Origin: Proteus terrae | Lineage (GTDB): Bacteria > Pseudomonadota > Gammaproteobacteria > Enterobacterales > Enterobacteriaceae | Assembly: GCF_003144325.1 (NCBI RefSeq) | Contig: NZ_PENS01000007.1 | Span: 216,818 to 280,817, forward strand | Reading direction: 5' to 3' | DNA length: 64,000 nt | Part shown: positions 18,811 to 29,081 of the stretch, piece after piece | How the letters are laid out: each line of letters opens with the position of its first letter | Position numbering within the stretch: position 1 is the stretch's first letter | The notes under the pieces: model-generated | Told to the model about the DNA's origin: nothing | Database searches by the model: none | The model's input: the letters and a program-made list of their open reading frames with translations, nothing else | Translations under genes and position numbers: made by a program

Positions 18811-19635
18811 TTATAGCTGAATGATCCCATCATAAATATGCGTCGCAGGCCCAGTCATATAAAGAGAGTGCCCCTCTCCTTTCCATTCAATAAGCAACGA
18901 TCCACCCGGTAAAGTCACTTTCACTCGTTTATCTAATAACCCTTGTGAAATACCAATTGCGACTGCTGCACAAGCCCCACTACCACAGGCTTTCGTTTCG
19001 CCAGCACCACGTTCAAACACCCGTAAATGAAGGTTACTTCTGTCTACGATTTGCATAAAACCAATATTAGCACGTTCAGGGAAACGTTCGTGTTGCTCTA
19101 ACACAGGCCCTAACAACTCAACTTCTGCTGTTTTAATGTCTTCAACCTGAATAACACAATGAGGATTTCCCATTGAAACCACACCGCACAATACAGTGCG
19201 TTCCATTGCCCTGATAATATAGGTCTTTTCTGCCTTTTGTGCACGGAAAGGGACTTTTTGAGGTTCGAACTCAGGTTCGCCCATATTGACGCACACATCG
19301 TCATTGTCCATAACATTCAAAGTCATTCTGCCAGACTGTGTACTGACTTTTATCTCTCTTTTGTTTGTAAGACCTTTTAATCTCACAAATCGAGCAAAGC
19401 AACGAGCACCATTACCACACTGTGCAACCTCGCTTCCATCTGCATTAAAAATACGATAATGGAAATCGAGTTCGGGATCATAAGGTGCTTCAACCACCAA
19501 CAATTGATCAAACCCAACACCAGTATGGCGATTCGCTAATCGACATATTAATTCTGGTGAAAAATAAACATTTTGAGTCACAGCATCGACCACCATAAAG
19601 TCATTGCCAAGACCATGCATTTTTGAAAATTGCAT
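18811..19635 (-). CDS. dapF: Diaminopimelate epimerase
   Basis: A 274-residue cofactor-independent epimerase. The two catalytic cysteines are Cys73 (AQCGNGARC) and Cys217 (KACGSGACA), each in its conserved motif. The start [13 protein letters not shown] is characteristic of the family. It converts LL- to meso-diaminopimelate for lysine and peptidoglycan synthesis in the cytoplasm. GGGG lies 4-5 bases before the ATG. It follows lptM by about 40 bases and precedes yigA in the same operon. Confidence 0.97.
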   Translation of the reverse strand: MQFSKMHGLGNDFMVVDAVTQNVYFSPELICRLANRHTGVGFDQLLVVEAPYDPELDFHYRIFNADGSEVAQCGNGARCFARFVRLKGLTNKREIKVSTQSGRMTLNVMDNDDVCVNMGEPEFEPQKVPFRAQKAEKTYIIRAMERTVLCGVVSMGNPHCVIQVEDIKTAEVELLGPVLEQHERFPERANIGFMQIVDRSNLHLRVFERGAGETKACGSGACAAVAIGISQGLLDKRVKVTLPGGSLLIEWKGEGHSLYMTGPATHIYDGIIQL

Positions 19636-19676
19636 CTTGCCCCTGCCTGAAACGAAGTTACCGTTTCTAAGATTGA

Positions 19677-19844
19677 CTAATTGGTCTGAGTTGAGGCGCT
19701 CTCAACTTGCTGGGTTGGCTGGGATGACTGTGTCATTTTTGCCTGAGTATCTTCAGGAGGGAAATAAAGAGGGCCTTTCAAGCCACAACCAGAAAGAGAA
19801 ATCAGTGTTATTATAGCAAGAGTGCAACGTAAATACGTTTTCAT
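19677..19844 (-). CDS. lptM: Small outer membrane lipoprotein LptM (YifL)
   Basis: A 55-residue lipoprotein. A short signal peptide ends in the lipobox LSGC, with the lipidated Cys at residue 20, followed by [10 protein letters not shown], the segment conserved in the YifL/LptM family. In E. coli LptM assists assembly of the LPS translocon LptD at the outer membrane. I start at MKTYL (19844); the frame is open six codons further but without homology. The C-terminal tail is Gln/Thr/Ser-rich and variable. It is the first gene of the dapF operon and divergent from cyaY. Confidence 0.9.
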   Translation of the reverse strand: MKTYLRCTLAIITLISLSGCGLKGPLYFPPEDTQAKMTQSSQPTQQVESASTQTN

Positions 19845-19923
19845 TCGAAATCTGCCTGTCATTTATTTGGTTAATATCCTCTATAATCGCAGTTAGATCT
19901 CGAAAAGCAAATAGGAAATGAAG

Positions 19924-20241
19924 ATGAACGACAGTGAATTTCACCAATTAGCTGACGAACTCTTGTCAGAAATAGAACAAACTATTGATAATTATGAAGG
20001 TGACGCAGATATTGATTGTGAAATCAATGGCGGTGTAATGACATTAACCTTTGAAAATAATAGCAAAATTATTATTAATCGTCAGGAAGCGTTTCATCAA
20101 GTTTGGTTGGCGACACGCTCTGGTGGCTATCACTTTGATTGGAAAGATGAACAATGGATTTGTGATAGAAGTGGCGGTGAATTTTTAACCATGCTAGCAC
20201 AAGCGATAACAGAACAAAGTGGGGAAGCGTTTTCTTTCTAA
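19924..20241 (+). CDS. cyaY: Iron-sulfur cluster assembly protein CyaY (frataxin)
   Basis: A 105-residue bacterial frataxin. The acidic first helix ([20 protein letters not shown]) binds iron, and the sheet carries the conserved ITFEN-type and [13 protein letters not shown] segments ending in the GGYHFDW strand. It modulates IscS during cluster assembly. AGGAA lies 6 bases before the ATG at 19924, so I prefer this start over the ATG two codons upstream, giving the E. coli MNDSEFH start. It converges with cyaA across a shared terminator and is divergent from lptM. Confidence 0.95.
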   Translation: MNDSEFHQLADELLSEIEQTIDNYEGDADIDCEINGGVMTLTFENNSKIIINRQEAFHQVWLATRSGGYHFDWKDEQWICDRSGGEFLTMLAQAITEQSGEAFSF

Positions 20242-20276
20242 AAAACGCAGTTAGCCACAACAGTTAACTACAATAA

Positions 20277-20300
20277 TGGGAGCTATCAAGGCTCCCATTT
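20277..20300. terminator. Hairpin between converging cyaY and cyaA
   Basis: A perfect 7-bp stem, TGGGAGC with GCTCCCA around a 7-base loop, lies between the two converging stop codons. T runs are short, so termination strength is uncertain. Confidence 0.6.
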
Positions 20301-20322
20301 GTATTAACTGGCTTGTACTCAA

Positions 20323-22917
20323 TTAAGAATGTTGCACCGCTTTATAATCTGTAAATCCGTGGGGAACAACATTCATCTCAGGTTGGGCTTCTTTGCTTCC
20401 CAGATCGGATAATTTACCAAAAGATCCACCAGCAAAAGGTAACACTTGTGTTAATCCTTCCACTTTCACAATTTGATAAAACTGTGGCAAGTTAAAATTA
20501 ATAAAGCTTGAGCCATATGTGAATCGGTCATGAGATGAAGAGTAGAAACGGCTAACATCTTTTACTAACTCTTCTTTACTTCCCTCACAATGGGAATAAA
20601 TTTCAACGCGATTTGCTTCATCTAAGATATAGATATTAAAGACATTATTATCTTCTGTGGTTTCAAAGAAAAATTGAATAATCCCTTCGCAAGCAAAACC
20701 ATCAATCACCGCAGGTAAATAGCGAGCATCTTTATCTAATTTAACCGGCAATCCATGAAGTTTGTTATATGAAATTGCACCATAAAACTCGATCGCATTT
20801 TCTAATTTTTGTACCGACACATTGAGGCGTTCAAAGAACAATCCCCACGTTTGCCCAGCAATACGTAAAGCTTTAAAACGTCCTGGCTCCAAACGATTTG
20901 TTGATAACCGCAATTCAATACATTCCGAGACTAACTGCTGAACACGAGTACGAATTAAACCCCGCAAATGTTGGCTATAACAAAATACTTCAACAGAAGC
21001 AGGTGGAGCCGCATCTTGGTGCATTTTACCTAAAATCGTTTTTAGCGATTCCAACATAGATTGTGTACCACTGAAATGAAGGGTTCTGACCTCATTCCAA
21101 GAGTTACGATACAACAAATCAATACTACCAATAAGACACTGCTCTTTTTCACCGAAACTAAAGACATCGAGTTTTCTAAAATCAAAGTGAACCACTTGAT
21201 CAGAAAAACTCTCTGTTGGGTCAGTTTCCAAATTAACAATAATCGCGAGGTGTCGAATTTCACAAGGGCTATACAGTGCTTTCGGTGTTGGTGCAGGTAA
21301 ACGAATTGGGAAATGGCTCGACATATCCCTAACTAATTCATGCAGTTTTATTTCATCACAAGAGGATTCCCCTTGATGAATATAAACTCGAGACTCTTTA
21401 GTTAACAACCCATTAAAGTAAGACCATGCCACTAATTTATTTAAATAGCGGTTATATTCTAATGGTTGATGTCCAACGATATTTTCAAAATCAGGGGCAC
21501 GATTATATAAATACCATCCGCTACGATTTGCTCGGCCTTGTGGTACATAAATAAAGGTTAAATGTGACTCTGACAAATCAGGTGATATCTGTGGATTAAC
21601 CAGTGTAACTTTACCGGGTAATGCCTCAAATGCAGCGTAAAGTTTGCGAGTTAAGACACCAATATCTTGCGGGCTTGCACTAACACTTAAATTATTACGA
21701 CGCGCAAAACGAATAAGATTTCGATAGCTTTGCATCATCGTATCTAATAATTCATTGTGTGCATCGCGCACTCGCTCGATTTTCCAACTATCACGCGTAT
21801 CAAGTATGGTTAAGCGTTCATTATCCCATTGCCATTGAGTGACCAATTGCGATAAGACTTGTCGTCTCCAACCTTCTGACTCATTTTGTGTTTTTTCGTT
21901 AGATAATTTTTCACACACTTTCAGGTAGAAGCAGCGACGGATAAGATCAAGGCGAGTTAAATCATTGATAGAAACCAAATAGCGAGTGACACGCTCAAGC
22001 ATCATACAATAAGCATCTAAACCGTAGTTGACGATTTCGCCACGATGTAGATGTTGTTTCATTTCTAATGCCAGCAATTTCCCATTAGGATAGTCCGCTG
22101 AATAGGCTTCTAATAAAATACTTTTTAGTACCGCTTTATAAGGTGAATCGACACTTTTATAGAGTTGCCATAAACTTGCGCCAAAATACTCTTCAGCAGA
22201 AAGTTCACCTAAACCCCCTAGATCTAGCCATTCATTTGGCGTTAATACACCTTGGGCATAAAGGGAGTTAACATATTCGTCATAATGATTCTCTTCTTCA
22301 ATAGGCACCATCGCCCATAGCAAGCGCTTACCTGCTAGACGTACCGCTGTACGATAAAACTCATCAAGTAAAAGAATATGTTGGGTAGAGCCACAATCTT
22401 CTCCACCTAAGCTACCGCTTGCATGATGACGAAATCTATTTTCATCAATTAAAAAAAACGTAACATCAATACCAAGTTCGCCAGCCCATTGTTCAATCAA
22501 TTGGCATTTGCGTTGTAAAAGTGCACGTTCACCTTGATCCAGCCATGATTGATGGCAGACCCAAATATCAATATCGGAGCAGTGACTTTGACCAATAGAA
22601 GAAGTACTCCCCATTGAATAGATGCCAGTAATTGGCAACTCTCCATTGGCGTATCCATCCATCGGATTATCACATAATGCGTTAACCAGCTTATTCGCCC
22701 ATTGACGTTGCATGTCATCAGGTTCAAAGAAACATGTACCGTGAGGAACATTTCCTTGTATGTAGCCGGGCAACTCAGGATGGTGGTAATGTAATAAAAC
22801 AGGAATTAAACCATAGACCTGTTTAAAAACATCACACATCGATGCAAATGCTCGTTCCAGTCTGAGTTGATTAATCGCATCCAGCCGTTGCTTCAGTGTT
22901 TCAATATAAAGATACAA
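20323..22917 (-). CDS. cyaA: Adenylate cyclase, class I
   Basis: An 864-residue class I adenylate cyclase (E. coli 848). The catalytic N-terminal domain includes [10 protein letters not shown] and [12 protein letters not shown] near residues 100-120; the C-terminal half is the glucose-sensitive regulatory domain that responds to the PTS. Translation most likely starts at TTG 22917: AGGCGA lies 5 bases before it and the product begins [11 protein letters not shown] exactly as in E. coli, whose gene also uses UUG. The open frame continues 19 codons upstream without homology. A CRP-like site lies about 110 bp upstream, consistent with feedback repression by cAMP-CRP. Confidence 0.96.
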   Translation of the reverse strand: MYLYIETLKQRLDAINQLRLERAFASMCDVFKQVYGLIPVLLHYHHPELPGYIQGNVPHGTCFFEPDDMQRQWANKLVNALCDNPMDGYANGELPITGIYSMGSTSSIGQSHCSDIDIWVCHQSWLDQGERALLQRKCQLIEQWAGELGIDVTFFLIDENRFRHHASGSLGGEDCGSTQHILLLDEFYRTAVRLAGKRLLWAMVPIEEENHYDEYVNSLYAQGVLTPNEWLDLGGLGELSAEEYFGASLWQLYKSVDSPYKAVLKSILLEAYSADYPNGKLLALEMKQHLHRGEIVNYGLDAYCMMLERVTRYLVSINDLTRLDLIRRCFYLKVCEKLSNEKTQNESEGWRRQVLSQLVTQWQWDNERLTILDTRDSWKIERVRDAHNELLDTMMQSYRNLIRFARRNNLSVSASPQDIGVLTRKLYAAFEALPGKVTLVNPQISPDLSESHLTFIYVPQGRANRSGWYLYNRAPDFENIVGHQPLEYNRYLNKLVAWSYFNGLLTKESRVYIHQGESSCDEIKLHELVRDMSSHFPIRLPAPTPKALYSPCEIRHLAIIVNLETDPTESFSDQVVHFDFRKLDVFSFGEKEQCLIGSIDLLYRNSWNEVRTLHFSGTQSMLESLKTILGKMHQDAAPPASVEVFCYSQHLRGLIRTRVQQLVSECIELRLSTNRLEPGRFKALRIAGQTWGLFFERLNVSVQKLENAIEFYGAISYNKLHGLPVKLDKDARYLPAVIDGFACEGIIQFFFETTEDNNVFNIYILDEANRVEIYSHCEGSKEELVKDVSRFYSSSHDRFTYGSSFINFNLPQFYQIVKVEGLTQVLPFAGGSFGKLSDLGSKEAQPEMNVVPHGFTDYKAVQHS

Positions 22918-23913
22918 GAGTTTCGCCTGAACAATACTAAGAAGATAGTAGAATCTGAATTTATAAGTGACCAAGGTTGAGTTAGGTATATTAATAGATA
23001 AAACTTTACTAACAAAATCTCGGAAACGTGATCAATTTAACACCTTGAGCGCAAGGTGTAAAGAGGAACTCAAAATATAGCACCAAGATCTAAAAGTGAT
23101 ATTTAAGCGCTTAATCGTGTAAAGCCATTGAGTAAACACCTTTATAATCATAAAGATAAGCTATTTCACTTATAAAAAAAATGATAAAAAAAATCTCTCA
23201 ATCCTCCCTTTACCCCACAAAAACCCCTGTTTACTTGAGGATGAAACTAAAAATAAATTTTGACAAAACATAAAAAATAGATAAAAAACAAAAAATAGAA
23301 ATAACTTATTGATAGTAATGGATTATTCTTATTTTTTGATTATTTTCTATATTTCCAATTAAAATAAGAATTCTATTTTTAATATTTAGATAATAATATT
23401 TAAAATAATATTTAATTTTTATTAATTATTTATTTAATTTAAGATTAAATTCTTTCCTTTATTTTAATTATTTCTCCTTCTTTTATTTAATAATAATTTT
23501 GTTAAAATTTATCGTATTTTTATATATTAAAAAATAATAAGGAAGATAAGCGAATTTAAAATAATGGTTGTTTTATCAATATGTTCAGATTAAATATGAT
23601 ATTTACATCATCTTCCATTTGCTGAATGTTAAATAAATTAGCTTGATGTTTCTTTTTTGTAAATAACCACACTTTTTATATAGCTATAAGAAGAATAAAT
23701 TTCTAAAAATAACTAAACTCAATAGTGTTCATTAATAATTTACTTATTTTCTATTTCCTTTTTCTTTTTTTCTTTTTCGATGATGACCTCATTTCTTTCG
23801 TTATGATCATGACACAAAGCACCTTAACTGGAAAATTGGGGCTTAAAGTGTTAAAACAATGCCTTATTTCTAAACAAAAATATCGCTAATCGCTCGGAAG
23901 AGATAATACTATT
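22918..23913. other. Long AT-rich intergenic region between divergent cyaA and hemC
   Basis: About 1 kb with no credible reading frame. The left end holds the cyaA leader and CRP-like site; the right end must hold hemC promoters. The middle (about 23170-23780) is very AT-rich, with a pyrimidine-rich tract near 23751-23779. I see no RNA gene or terminator in it. Confidence 0.6.
23024..23045 (-). promoter_or_regulatory. cyaA: CRP-binding site upstream of cyaA
   Basis: CGTGA and TAACA flank a 6-base spacer, each with one mismatch to the TGTGA-N6-TCACA consensus. On the minus strand the sequence reads GGTGTTAAATTGATCACG, which as I recall is the CRP site of the E. coli cya promoter. Repression of cyaA by cAMP-CRP is expected. 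Confidence 0.75.
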
Positions 23914-24855
23914 ATGTCAAAAAGTACCATCCGTATTGCTACCCGCCAAAGCCCTCTTGCTATGTGGCAGGCACTTTATGTGAAAGAACAACTACAACTT
24001 ACTCATCCAGGTTTAGTCGTCGAATTAGTACCGATGGTCACTAAAGGTGACATCATTCTAGATACACCTTTAGCTAAAGTAGGTGGCAAAGGGCTATTCG
24101 TAAAAGAATTAGAACTTGCTCTACTTGAATCACGGGCAGATATTGCCGTTCACTCTATGAAAGATGTTCCAATTGATTTCCCAGAAGGTTTAGGATTAGT
24201 TACTATTTGTGAACGCGAAGATCCCCGTGATGCTTTTGTCTCTAATCATTATGATTCTTTAGAAGAACTGCCAGCAGGCAGCATTGTAGGTACATCCAGT
24301 TTACGCCGCCAATGCCAATTAAAAGCACAGCGCCCGGATCTAATTATTCGTGATTTGCGGGGCAATGTAGGTACTCGCTTAGGAAAATTAGATAATGGCG
24401 ATTACGATGCCATTATTCTTGCTGTTGCTGGCTTAAAGCGCCTAGATCTTAACGAACGTATTCGCACACCATTATCCGCAGAGCAATCCTTACCCGCGGT
24501 TGGACAAGGAGCTGTTGGAATTGAGTGCCGCTTAAATGACAATGAAACTCGCCAGCTATTAAGTGCTCTCAATCACACACGCACCGCTGTTTGCGTTAAA
24601 GCGGAGCGTGCAATGAATACACGTCTTGAAGGCGGTTGCCAAGTTCCCATTGGAAGCTATGCCATTTGGCAAGATGATAAAATTTGGTTACGTGCTTTAG
24701 TCGGTTCTCCTGATGGCGAAACAATTTTACGTGGCGAGCGTTTAGTTACTCCAGAAGAGGCCGAAACGGCGGGTATCTCATTGGCTGAAGAGCTTTTAGA
24801 TAAAGGTGCTCGAGCTATTTTAACCGCAGTGTATCAAGGCAACACGCCTGCATGA
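23914..24855 (+). CDS. hemC: Hydroxymethylbilane synthase (porphobilinogen deaminase)
   Basis: A 313-residue HemC. The start [16 protein letters not shown] is typical of the family. Cys242 in [10 protein letters not shown] is the attachment site of the dipyrromethane cofactor. Conserved arginines ([15 protein letters not shown]) bind substrate, and the catalytic Asp lies in MKDVP. It condenses four porphobilinogens to hydroxymethylbilane in the cytoplasm. First gene of hemCDXY; its stop overlaps the hemD start as ATGA. Confidence 0.97.
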   Translation: MSKSTIRIATRQSPLAMWQALYVKEQLQLTHPGLVVELVPMVTKGDIILDTPLAKVGGKGLFVKELELALLESRADIAVHSMKDVPIDFPEGLGLVTICEREDPRDAFVSNHYDSLEELPAGSIVGTSSLRRQCQLKAQRPDLIIRDLRGNVGTRLGKLDNGDYDAIILAVAGLKRLDLNERIRTPLSAEQSLPAVGQGAVGIECRLNDNETRQLLSALNHTRTAVCVKAERAMNTRLEGGCQVPIGSYAIWQDDKIWLRALVGSPDGETILRGERLVTPEEAETAGISLAEELLDKGARAILTAVYQGNTPA

Positions 24856-25589
24856 GTATTTTAGTCACTCGCCCCAATCCAGCAGGAGAGGCATTAACTC
24901 AGCGCTTAATTGATGCGGGGAAAACAGCCTTTCAAGCGCCTTTAATCGAGATCACCGCGGGTCGTGAACTCCCTTTATTAGATGCTAAACTAAAAGGATT
25001 AAGGGCGGGTGATTGTATATTTTTACTTTCCAAAAATGCGGTGTCATACGCAAACTGGCAGCTAAATCAATTACAACAATCATGGCCAGATACGCTATCC
25101 TATTATGGAATAGGCCAAAGCACAGCGAAAGATTTCCAACATTTAAGCAGTCTTCCAATTTGCTACCCTGAGCAAGGAGAAACCAGTGAAGATCTTCTCC
25201 AACTTCCTGCACTTAATCAGGTGAAAAACAAACGAATATTACTGCTTAGAGGTAACGGTGGTCGTGACTTACTCGCAACAACATTGAGTCAACGAGGTGC
25301 GATCGTAGATGAATGTGAATGTTACCAACGCCTATTTATTAATTATTCTCCTGAAGACTTTGCGCTTCAATGGGAAAAAGCACAGGTTGATACGCTTGTT
25401 GTCACTAGCGGTGAAATGTTACAACAACTCTTTGATCTGGTCGCTGAATCTAAAAAAGCATGGCTGTTAAACTGCCATTTACTTGTGGTCAGTGAACGAT
25501 TAGCAACAATAGCAAAAACATTAGGGTGGGAAACAGTCACCGTTGCTGAAAGTGCCAATAATGATGCTTTATTTCATGCATTAATATAG
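24852..25589 (+). CDS. hemD: Uroporphyrinogen-III synthase
   Basis: A 245-residue HemD. The family is poorly conserved, but the start [13 protein letters not shown], the segment [12 protein letters not shown], the strand [15 protein letters not shown] and the helix ECYQRL are characteristic. It closes hydroxymethylbilane with inversion of ring D to uroporphyrinogen III. It overlaps hemC by four bases, which implies coupled translation of consecutive pathway steps, and precedes hemX by 20 bases. Confidence 0.94.
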   Translation: MSILVTRPNPAGEALTQRLIDAGKTAFQAPLIEITAGRELPLLDAKLKGLRAGDCIFLLSKNAVSYANWQLNQLQQSWPDTLSYYGIGQSTAKDFQHLSSLPICYPEQGETSEDLLQLPALNQVKNKRILLLRGNGGRDLLATTLSQRGAIVDECECYQRLFINYSPEDFALQWEKAQVDTLVVTSGEMLQQLFDLVAESKKAWLLNCHLLVVSERLATIAKTLGWETVTVAESANNDALFHALI

Positions 25590-25609
25590 AACCTAAATGA
25601 GACGCCGAT

Positions 25610-26878
25610 ATGACGGAACAGAAAAATACGAATGATAATGACTTGCCAAAAGGTGCAGCTAAAGCTGATGAGAATGTCCGCTATCAGGAAGTCAAACCTG
25701 TTAATAACAAGCGCTCAGGTCTAATTGGAAGTGCTGTTGCTATCCTGGTTATTTTGGCAATCGGTGGTAGCCTTTACTATTACACCAATCAACAAGCATC
25801 AAAGCTGAGTGTAGAAAATCAATCACTCAAATCTGAGCTTGCCCAATTACAACAACTCCAAAACACTTATCAACAACGCTTTGACAATATTGATAGCATG
25901 TTTAACTCACAAAAACAGACTATCGATAAATTACAAAATGAGCGCCAAACAACAGAGCGTCAAATTCAAGATCTACAAACACGATTTGCCGCTATTTCCA
26001 GTGCGGACGTCAAAAGCTGGTTATTAGCTCAAGCCGATTTTATGGTGAAAATGGCTGGTCGTAAGTTATGGAATGATCAAGATGTCGTAACCGCTGTAAG
26101 TCTACTAAAAGGTGCCGACAGTAGCTTAGCGGAAATGAACGATCCAAGTTTACTTGAGATCCGCCGTGCTATTAATGAAGATATCAGCAGTTTAGCCGCG
26201 CTCACCAAAATAGATAATGATGGGATCATCTTACAATTAAACCAGTTAGCGAATCAGATTGATAATCTTCGTTTAGCGGGCTTGGAGCGTAACGGCTCAC
26301 CAATGGATAAAAACGACGAAACCATTTCAGGTTCACTTTCTGATTGGAAACAAAATCTAAGTAAGAGCTGGAAAAGCTTTATGGATGATTTTATTACCAT
26401 TCGTCGCCGTGATACCGCAGCAGTTCCTTTATTAGCACCTAATCAAGATGTCTATTTACGTGAGAATATCCGTTCACGTTTATTAATTGCTTCTCAAGCC
26501 GTGCCTCGTCACCAAACTGAAACTTATCAGCAATCTCTGGAAGCGGTATCCACTTGGGTACGAGCTTATTTTGATACCTCTGATCCAAGTACAACCTCAT
26601 TTTTAGATATGGTATCTGAATTAGAGAAACAACCTATTACGCTTGCAATGCCATCAGAATTGAAAAGCCCGACACTGCTAGAGAAACGTGTAGAAAAGCA
26701 AATTCGCAATTTACTGGCACAAAATGAGTATGCAGAGCCACAAGTGGCTGAAGCGCAAGCTGTTGAAGCTCAAGATGCCCAACCCGTAGAGGCTGAGCAT
26801 AATGCATCAGAGAACGAGCAAGATGCTGCGGCTGATAGCGCAACGGCTGATACGCCAGTAACACAACAAGGAGAATAA
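25610..26878 (+). CDS. hemX: HemX family membrane protein
   Basis: A 422-residue protein with a short cytoplasmic N-terminus, a single transmembrane helix at about residues 38-58 ([20 protein letters not shown]) and a periplasmic coiled coil (about 65-125) followed by an alpha-helical domain. It is often annotated as uroporphyrinogen-III C-methyltransferase, but it has no SAM-binding methyltransferase motif and the activity is doubtful. The last 45 residues are a low-complexity tail rich in Ala, Glu and Gln with repeated EAQ units. It lies in the hemCDXY operon; its role is unknown. Confidence 0.9.
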   Translation: MTEQKNTNDNDLPKGAAKADENVRYQEVKPVNNKRSGLIGSAVAILVILAIGGSLYYYTNQQASKLSVENQSLKSELAQLQQLQNTYQQRFDNIDSMFNSQKQTIDKLQNERQTTERQIQDLQTRFAAISSADVKSWLLAQADFMVKMAGRKLWNDQDVVTAVSLLKGADSSLAEMNDPSLLEIRRAINEDISSLAALTKIDNDGIILQLNQLANQIDNLRLAGLERNGSPMDKNDETISGSLSDWKQNLSKSWKSFMDDFITIRRRDTAAVPLLAPNQDVYLRENIRSRLLIASQAVPRHQTETYQQSLEAVSTWVRAYFDTSDPSTTSFLDMVSELEKQPITLAMPSELKSPTLLEKRVEKQIRNLLAQNEYAEPQVAEAQAVEAQDAQPVEAEHNASENEQDAAADSATADTPVTQQGE

Positions 26879-26882
26879 GCTT

Positions 26883-28103
26883 ATGTTAAAAATACTGCTC
26901 CTTTTTGTGGTGCTTATTGCCGGCATCATTTTTGGCCCACTCTTGGCAGGCCACCAAGGTTATGTGCTTATACAAACTGATGATTGGGATATTGAAACCA
27001 GTGTAACCAGCCTTGTCATTATGTTTGTTTTACTGCAATTAGCACTGTTACTCATTGGTTGGAGCTATCGCCGTTTTATTGGTACAGGCTCAAAAGCATA
27101 TAGTTGGTTTTCTTTCCGTAAACGTAATCGTGCACGTAAACAAACCAGCATGGCATTAATGAAATTAGCGGAAGGTGATTTTAAAGAAGTTGAAAAACTG
27201 ATGAGCCGTAATGCAGATTATGCAGAACAGCCCGTTGTAAACTACCTGTTAGCCGCTGAAGCCGCACAACAACGTGGTGATGAATTCCGAGTTCAGCAAC
27301 ATCTTGAACGTGCTGCAGAACTTGCCGATACCAATCAGCTTCCTGTTGATATCACACGAGTGCGTATTTTATTAGCACAAAACGAAAATCATGCAGCACG
27401 TACTGGGGTTGATGAATTATTAAATCAAGCACCACGCCATCCAGAGGTGTTACGTCTTGCAGAAGTCGCTTATACACGAACAGCGGCTTGGCAAGCATTG
27501 CTTGATATCATTCCTTCTATGCAAAAAATTGCATTACATACGGATGATGAACTTGAGCAATTACGCCAAAAAGCCTATATCGGTATTATGGGACAGAAAA
27601 TGTCCGAAAATGGCTGTGATGGGCTGAAGAATTGGTGGAAAGCGCAACCGCGTAAAGTACATCACGATAATGCATTACGTGTCGTTTTAGCTGAACACCT
27701 TATTGAGTGCAACGATCCAGAGACTGCTCAAACGATCATCTTAGACGGAGTTAAACGTCAGTATGATGAACGATTGATCTTACTATTACCTCGTTTAAAA
27801 AATACAGATGCCAATGTTATTTTGAAAGTACTCAATTCATTAATTAAACAACATGGGCCAACGCCATTACTCAATAGCACATTAGGTCAGATTGCAATGC
27901 AACAAGGACAATGGGCTCAAGCTGAAGAGGCCTTCCGTAATGCGTTAAAGCAACGTCCTGATGTCCATGACTTTGCGTGGCTTGCTGATGCATTAGATAA
28001 ACAGAAAAAATCTGAAGAGTCGGCGAAAGTGCGTAAAGATGCTTTATTAATGACACTGAAAAAAGATTCAGTCATTTTTGAAGAGCCGAAAAAAAGTAAA
28101 TAA
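26883..28103 (+). CDS. hemY: HemY, inner membrane TPR protein
   Basis: A 406-residue HemY of the enterobacterial type, unrelated to protoporphyrinogen oxidase HemY of Bacillus. Two N-terminal transmembrane helices cover about residues 2-20 and 42-62. Tetratricopeptide-like repeats fill the remainder (for example RGDEFRVQQHLERAAELA and GQWAQAEEAFRNALKQRP). It may act as a scaffold in haem synthesis. AGGAG overlapping the hemX stop precedes the ATG. It is the last gene of the hem operon, followed by a strong terminator. Confidence 0.93.
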   Translation: MLKILLLFVVLIAGIIFGPLLAGHQGYVLIQTDDWDIETSVTSLVIMFVLLQLALLLIGWSYRRFIGTGSKAYSWFSFRKRNRARKQTSMALMKLAEGDFKEVEKLMSRNADYAEQPVVNYLLAAEAAQQRGDEFRVQQHLERAAELADTNQLPVDITRVRILLAQNENHAARTGVDELLNQAPRHPEVLRLAEVAYTRTAAWQALLDIIPSMQKIALHTDDELEQLRQKAYIGIMGQKMSENGCDGLKNWWKAQPRKVHHDNALRVVLAEHLIECNDPETAQTIILDGVKRQYDERLILLLPRLKNTDANVILKVLNSLIKQHGPTPLLNSTLGQIAMQQGQWAQAEEAFRNALKQRPDVHDFAWLADALDKQKKSEESAKVRKDALLMTLKKDSVIFEEPKKSK

Positions 28104-28148
28104 ACTCATTCGATAAGAACGTGATCATAAATTGTTTGATCGACTGAT

Positions 28149-28181
28149 TAAAAAACCCTCTTTTTTGAGGGTTTTTTATTT
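28149..28181 (+). terminator. Terminator of hemCDXY
   Basis: AAAACCCTC and GAGGGTTTT form a 9-bp stem followed by a T run. The A run on the left lets it also end the opposing 105-residue gene. Confidence 0.92.
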
Positions 28182-28184
28182 GAT

Positions 28185-28502
28185 TTAAAAGCCATGTTGA
28201 AATAGTAACACCACTTCTACACATAAAGTCAAAAATACATACACCCAAGCAATTCGATAAAAACGAGTGGGTATTCCCTTCCCATTTTCTTGCTTAAATG
28301 ACAGGTAATGTTTTCTCGCATGATAAAACACAACAATATAAATCAGAGCGATCCCCTGACAAAGAAAAGCCATATATTTAGCCCATGATTTGCCACCAAT
28401 AATGAGCATGATAAGAGGGATCAAAAAGAATAATAATGGGCCAAACTTCTCTATAAGAAAGAGTTTTTCTTGTGCAAGATATGCTTTTTGTTTATTTATC
28501 AT
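28185..28502 (-). CDS. Small hypothetical inner membrane protein
   Basis: A 105-residue protein I do not recognise. Three hydrophobic segments are visible: about residues 20-37 (PLLFFLIPLIMLIIGG), 43-62 (MAFLCQGIALIYIVVFY) and 84-103 (RIAWVYVFLTLCVEVVLLF), separated by basic loops. GGAGAT lies about 9 bases before the ATG. It converges on hemY with a shared terminator 3 bases away and lies just downstream of the glmZ terminator. No family is assigned. The intact frame and membrane topology make a real gene likely. Confidence 0.65.
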   Translation of the reverse strand: MINKQKAYLAQEKLFLIEKFGPLLFFLIPLIMLIIGGKSWAKYMAFLCQGIALIYIVVFYHARKHYLSFKQENGKGIPTRFYRIAWVYVFLTLCVEVVLLFQHGF

Positions 28503-28585
28503 AATGATGCTATCTCCAATCTACCCTTGCGCTGGATAATAGCGTGATAATGCGATGAATACAAAATGGATGTGTGATTGCTATA

Positions 28586-28790
28586 TAAAAAAACGCCTGT
28601 ATAAAACTATACAGGCGCATAAATATACAATCAGGTCTACAGACGGATGGTGCCTCACTCAACGTTTCGTCCTGTTGATGATGAATGATGTTCATCGTTA
28701 ACGTGGACGTAGGCACCGAATAATCGGCTCTGCATCATTCCTAGGTTTATGAAGCCATACACTGTCATAAGGAGTGGAATGAGCATCTAC
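28586..28790 (-). ncRNA. glmZ: GlmZ small RNA
   Basis: Read on the minus strand this interval begins GTAGATGCTCATTCCA, which matches the 5' end of E. coli GlmZ as I recall it. It shares further blocks with GlmZ, including CAGAGCCG, ACGTTGAGTGAGGCACC and a GACCTG segment near the 3' side. It ends in a strong terminator, GCCTGTATA with TATACAGGC around a short loop and then seven Ts. The length of about 205 nt matches E. coli GlmZ, and so does the place, next to hemY. GlmZ base-pairs with glmS mRNA with Hfq to activate glucosamine-6-phosphate synthase, and is cleaved by RNase E with RapZ. A sigma-54 promoter lies at the right distance. Confidence 0.9.
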
Positions 28791-28801
28791 AAGATAAATA
28801 T

Positions 28802-28818
28802 TGCATTAAGCGTGCCAA
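28802..28818 (-). promoter_or_regulatory. glmZ: Sigma-54 promoter of glmZ
   Basis: TTGGCACGCTTAATGCA on the minus strand matches the -24/-12 consensus TGGCACG-N4-TTGCA with one mismatch and correct GG to GC spacing. The -12 C at 28803 predicts a start at 28791, one base from the conserved GlmZ 5' end. An AT-rich segment between could also serve sigma-70. Confidence 0.82.
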
Positions 28819-29034
28819 TTTTTCATTTTTTATTAAAAATATTCTCTCTCTAAAAAAGCATAAGGTAACTTATTGAATTTTAGTTTTCCTTTCCGGCTTC
28901 ACTCATTTTCAATGATAAAAAAGCTATGTCCTGTGCTTTCATCATGCTATTGCTAAATAGAAAAGAAAATATAGGGTCTGATATACGTCTCTTTTTCACG
29001 ACAAGAAAAACACACCAACTATTTAATCACATAG

Positions 29035-29047
29035 AATCAATAGGTTA
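29035..29047. promoter_or_regulatory. Candidate IHF site upstream of glmZ
   Basis: AATCAATAGGTTA fits WATCAA-N4-TTR at every fixed position and lies 3 bp from the GlrR-like palindrome. IHF bending is usual at sigma-54 promoters; the role is inferred. Confidence 0.5.
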
Positions 29048-29049
29048 GG

Positions 29050-29067
29050 TGTCTCCTATTGGAGACA
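29050..29067. promoter_or_regulatory. Candidate GlrR (YfhA) activator site
   Basis: TGTC-N10-GACA is matched exactly. This is the enhancer motif bound by GlrR of the GlrK/GlrR two-component system at glmY and glmZ promoters. It lies about 260 bp upstream of the GlmZ start, a normal enhancer distance. Confidence 0.7.
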
Positions 29068-29081
29068 TTAAAAATGACAAG

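Noticed and set aside
28510..28716. 68-residue frame on the minus strand
   Set aside because: It runs through the GlmZ RNA and its terminator hairpin; the nucleotide conservation is explained by the sRNA.
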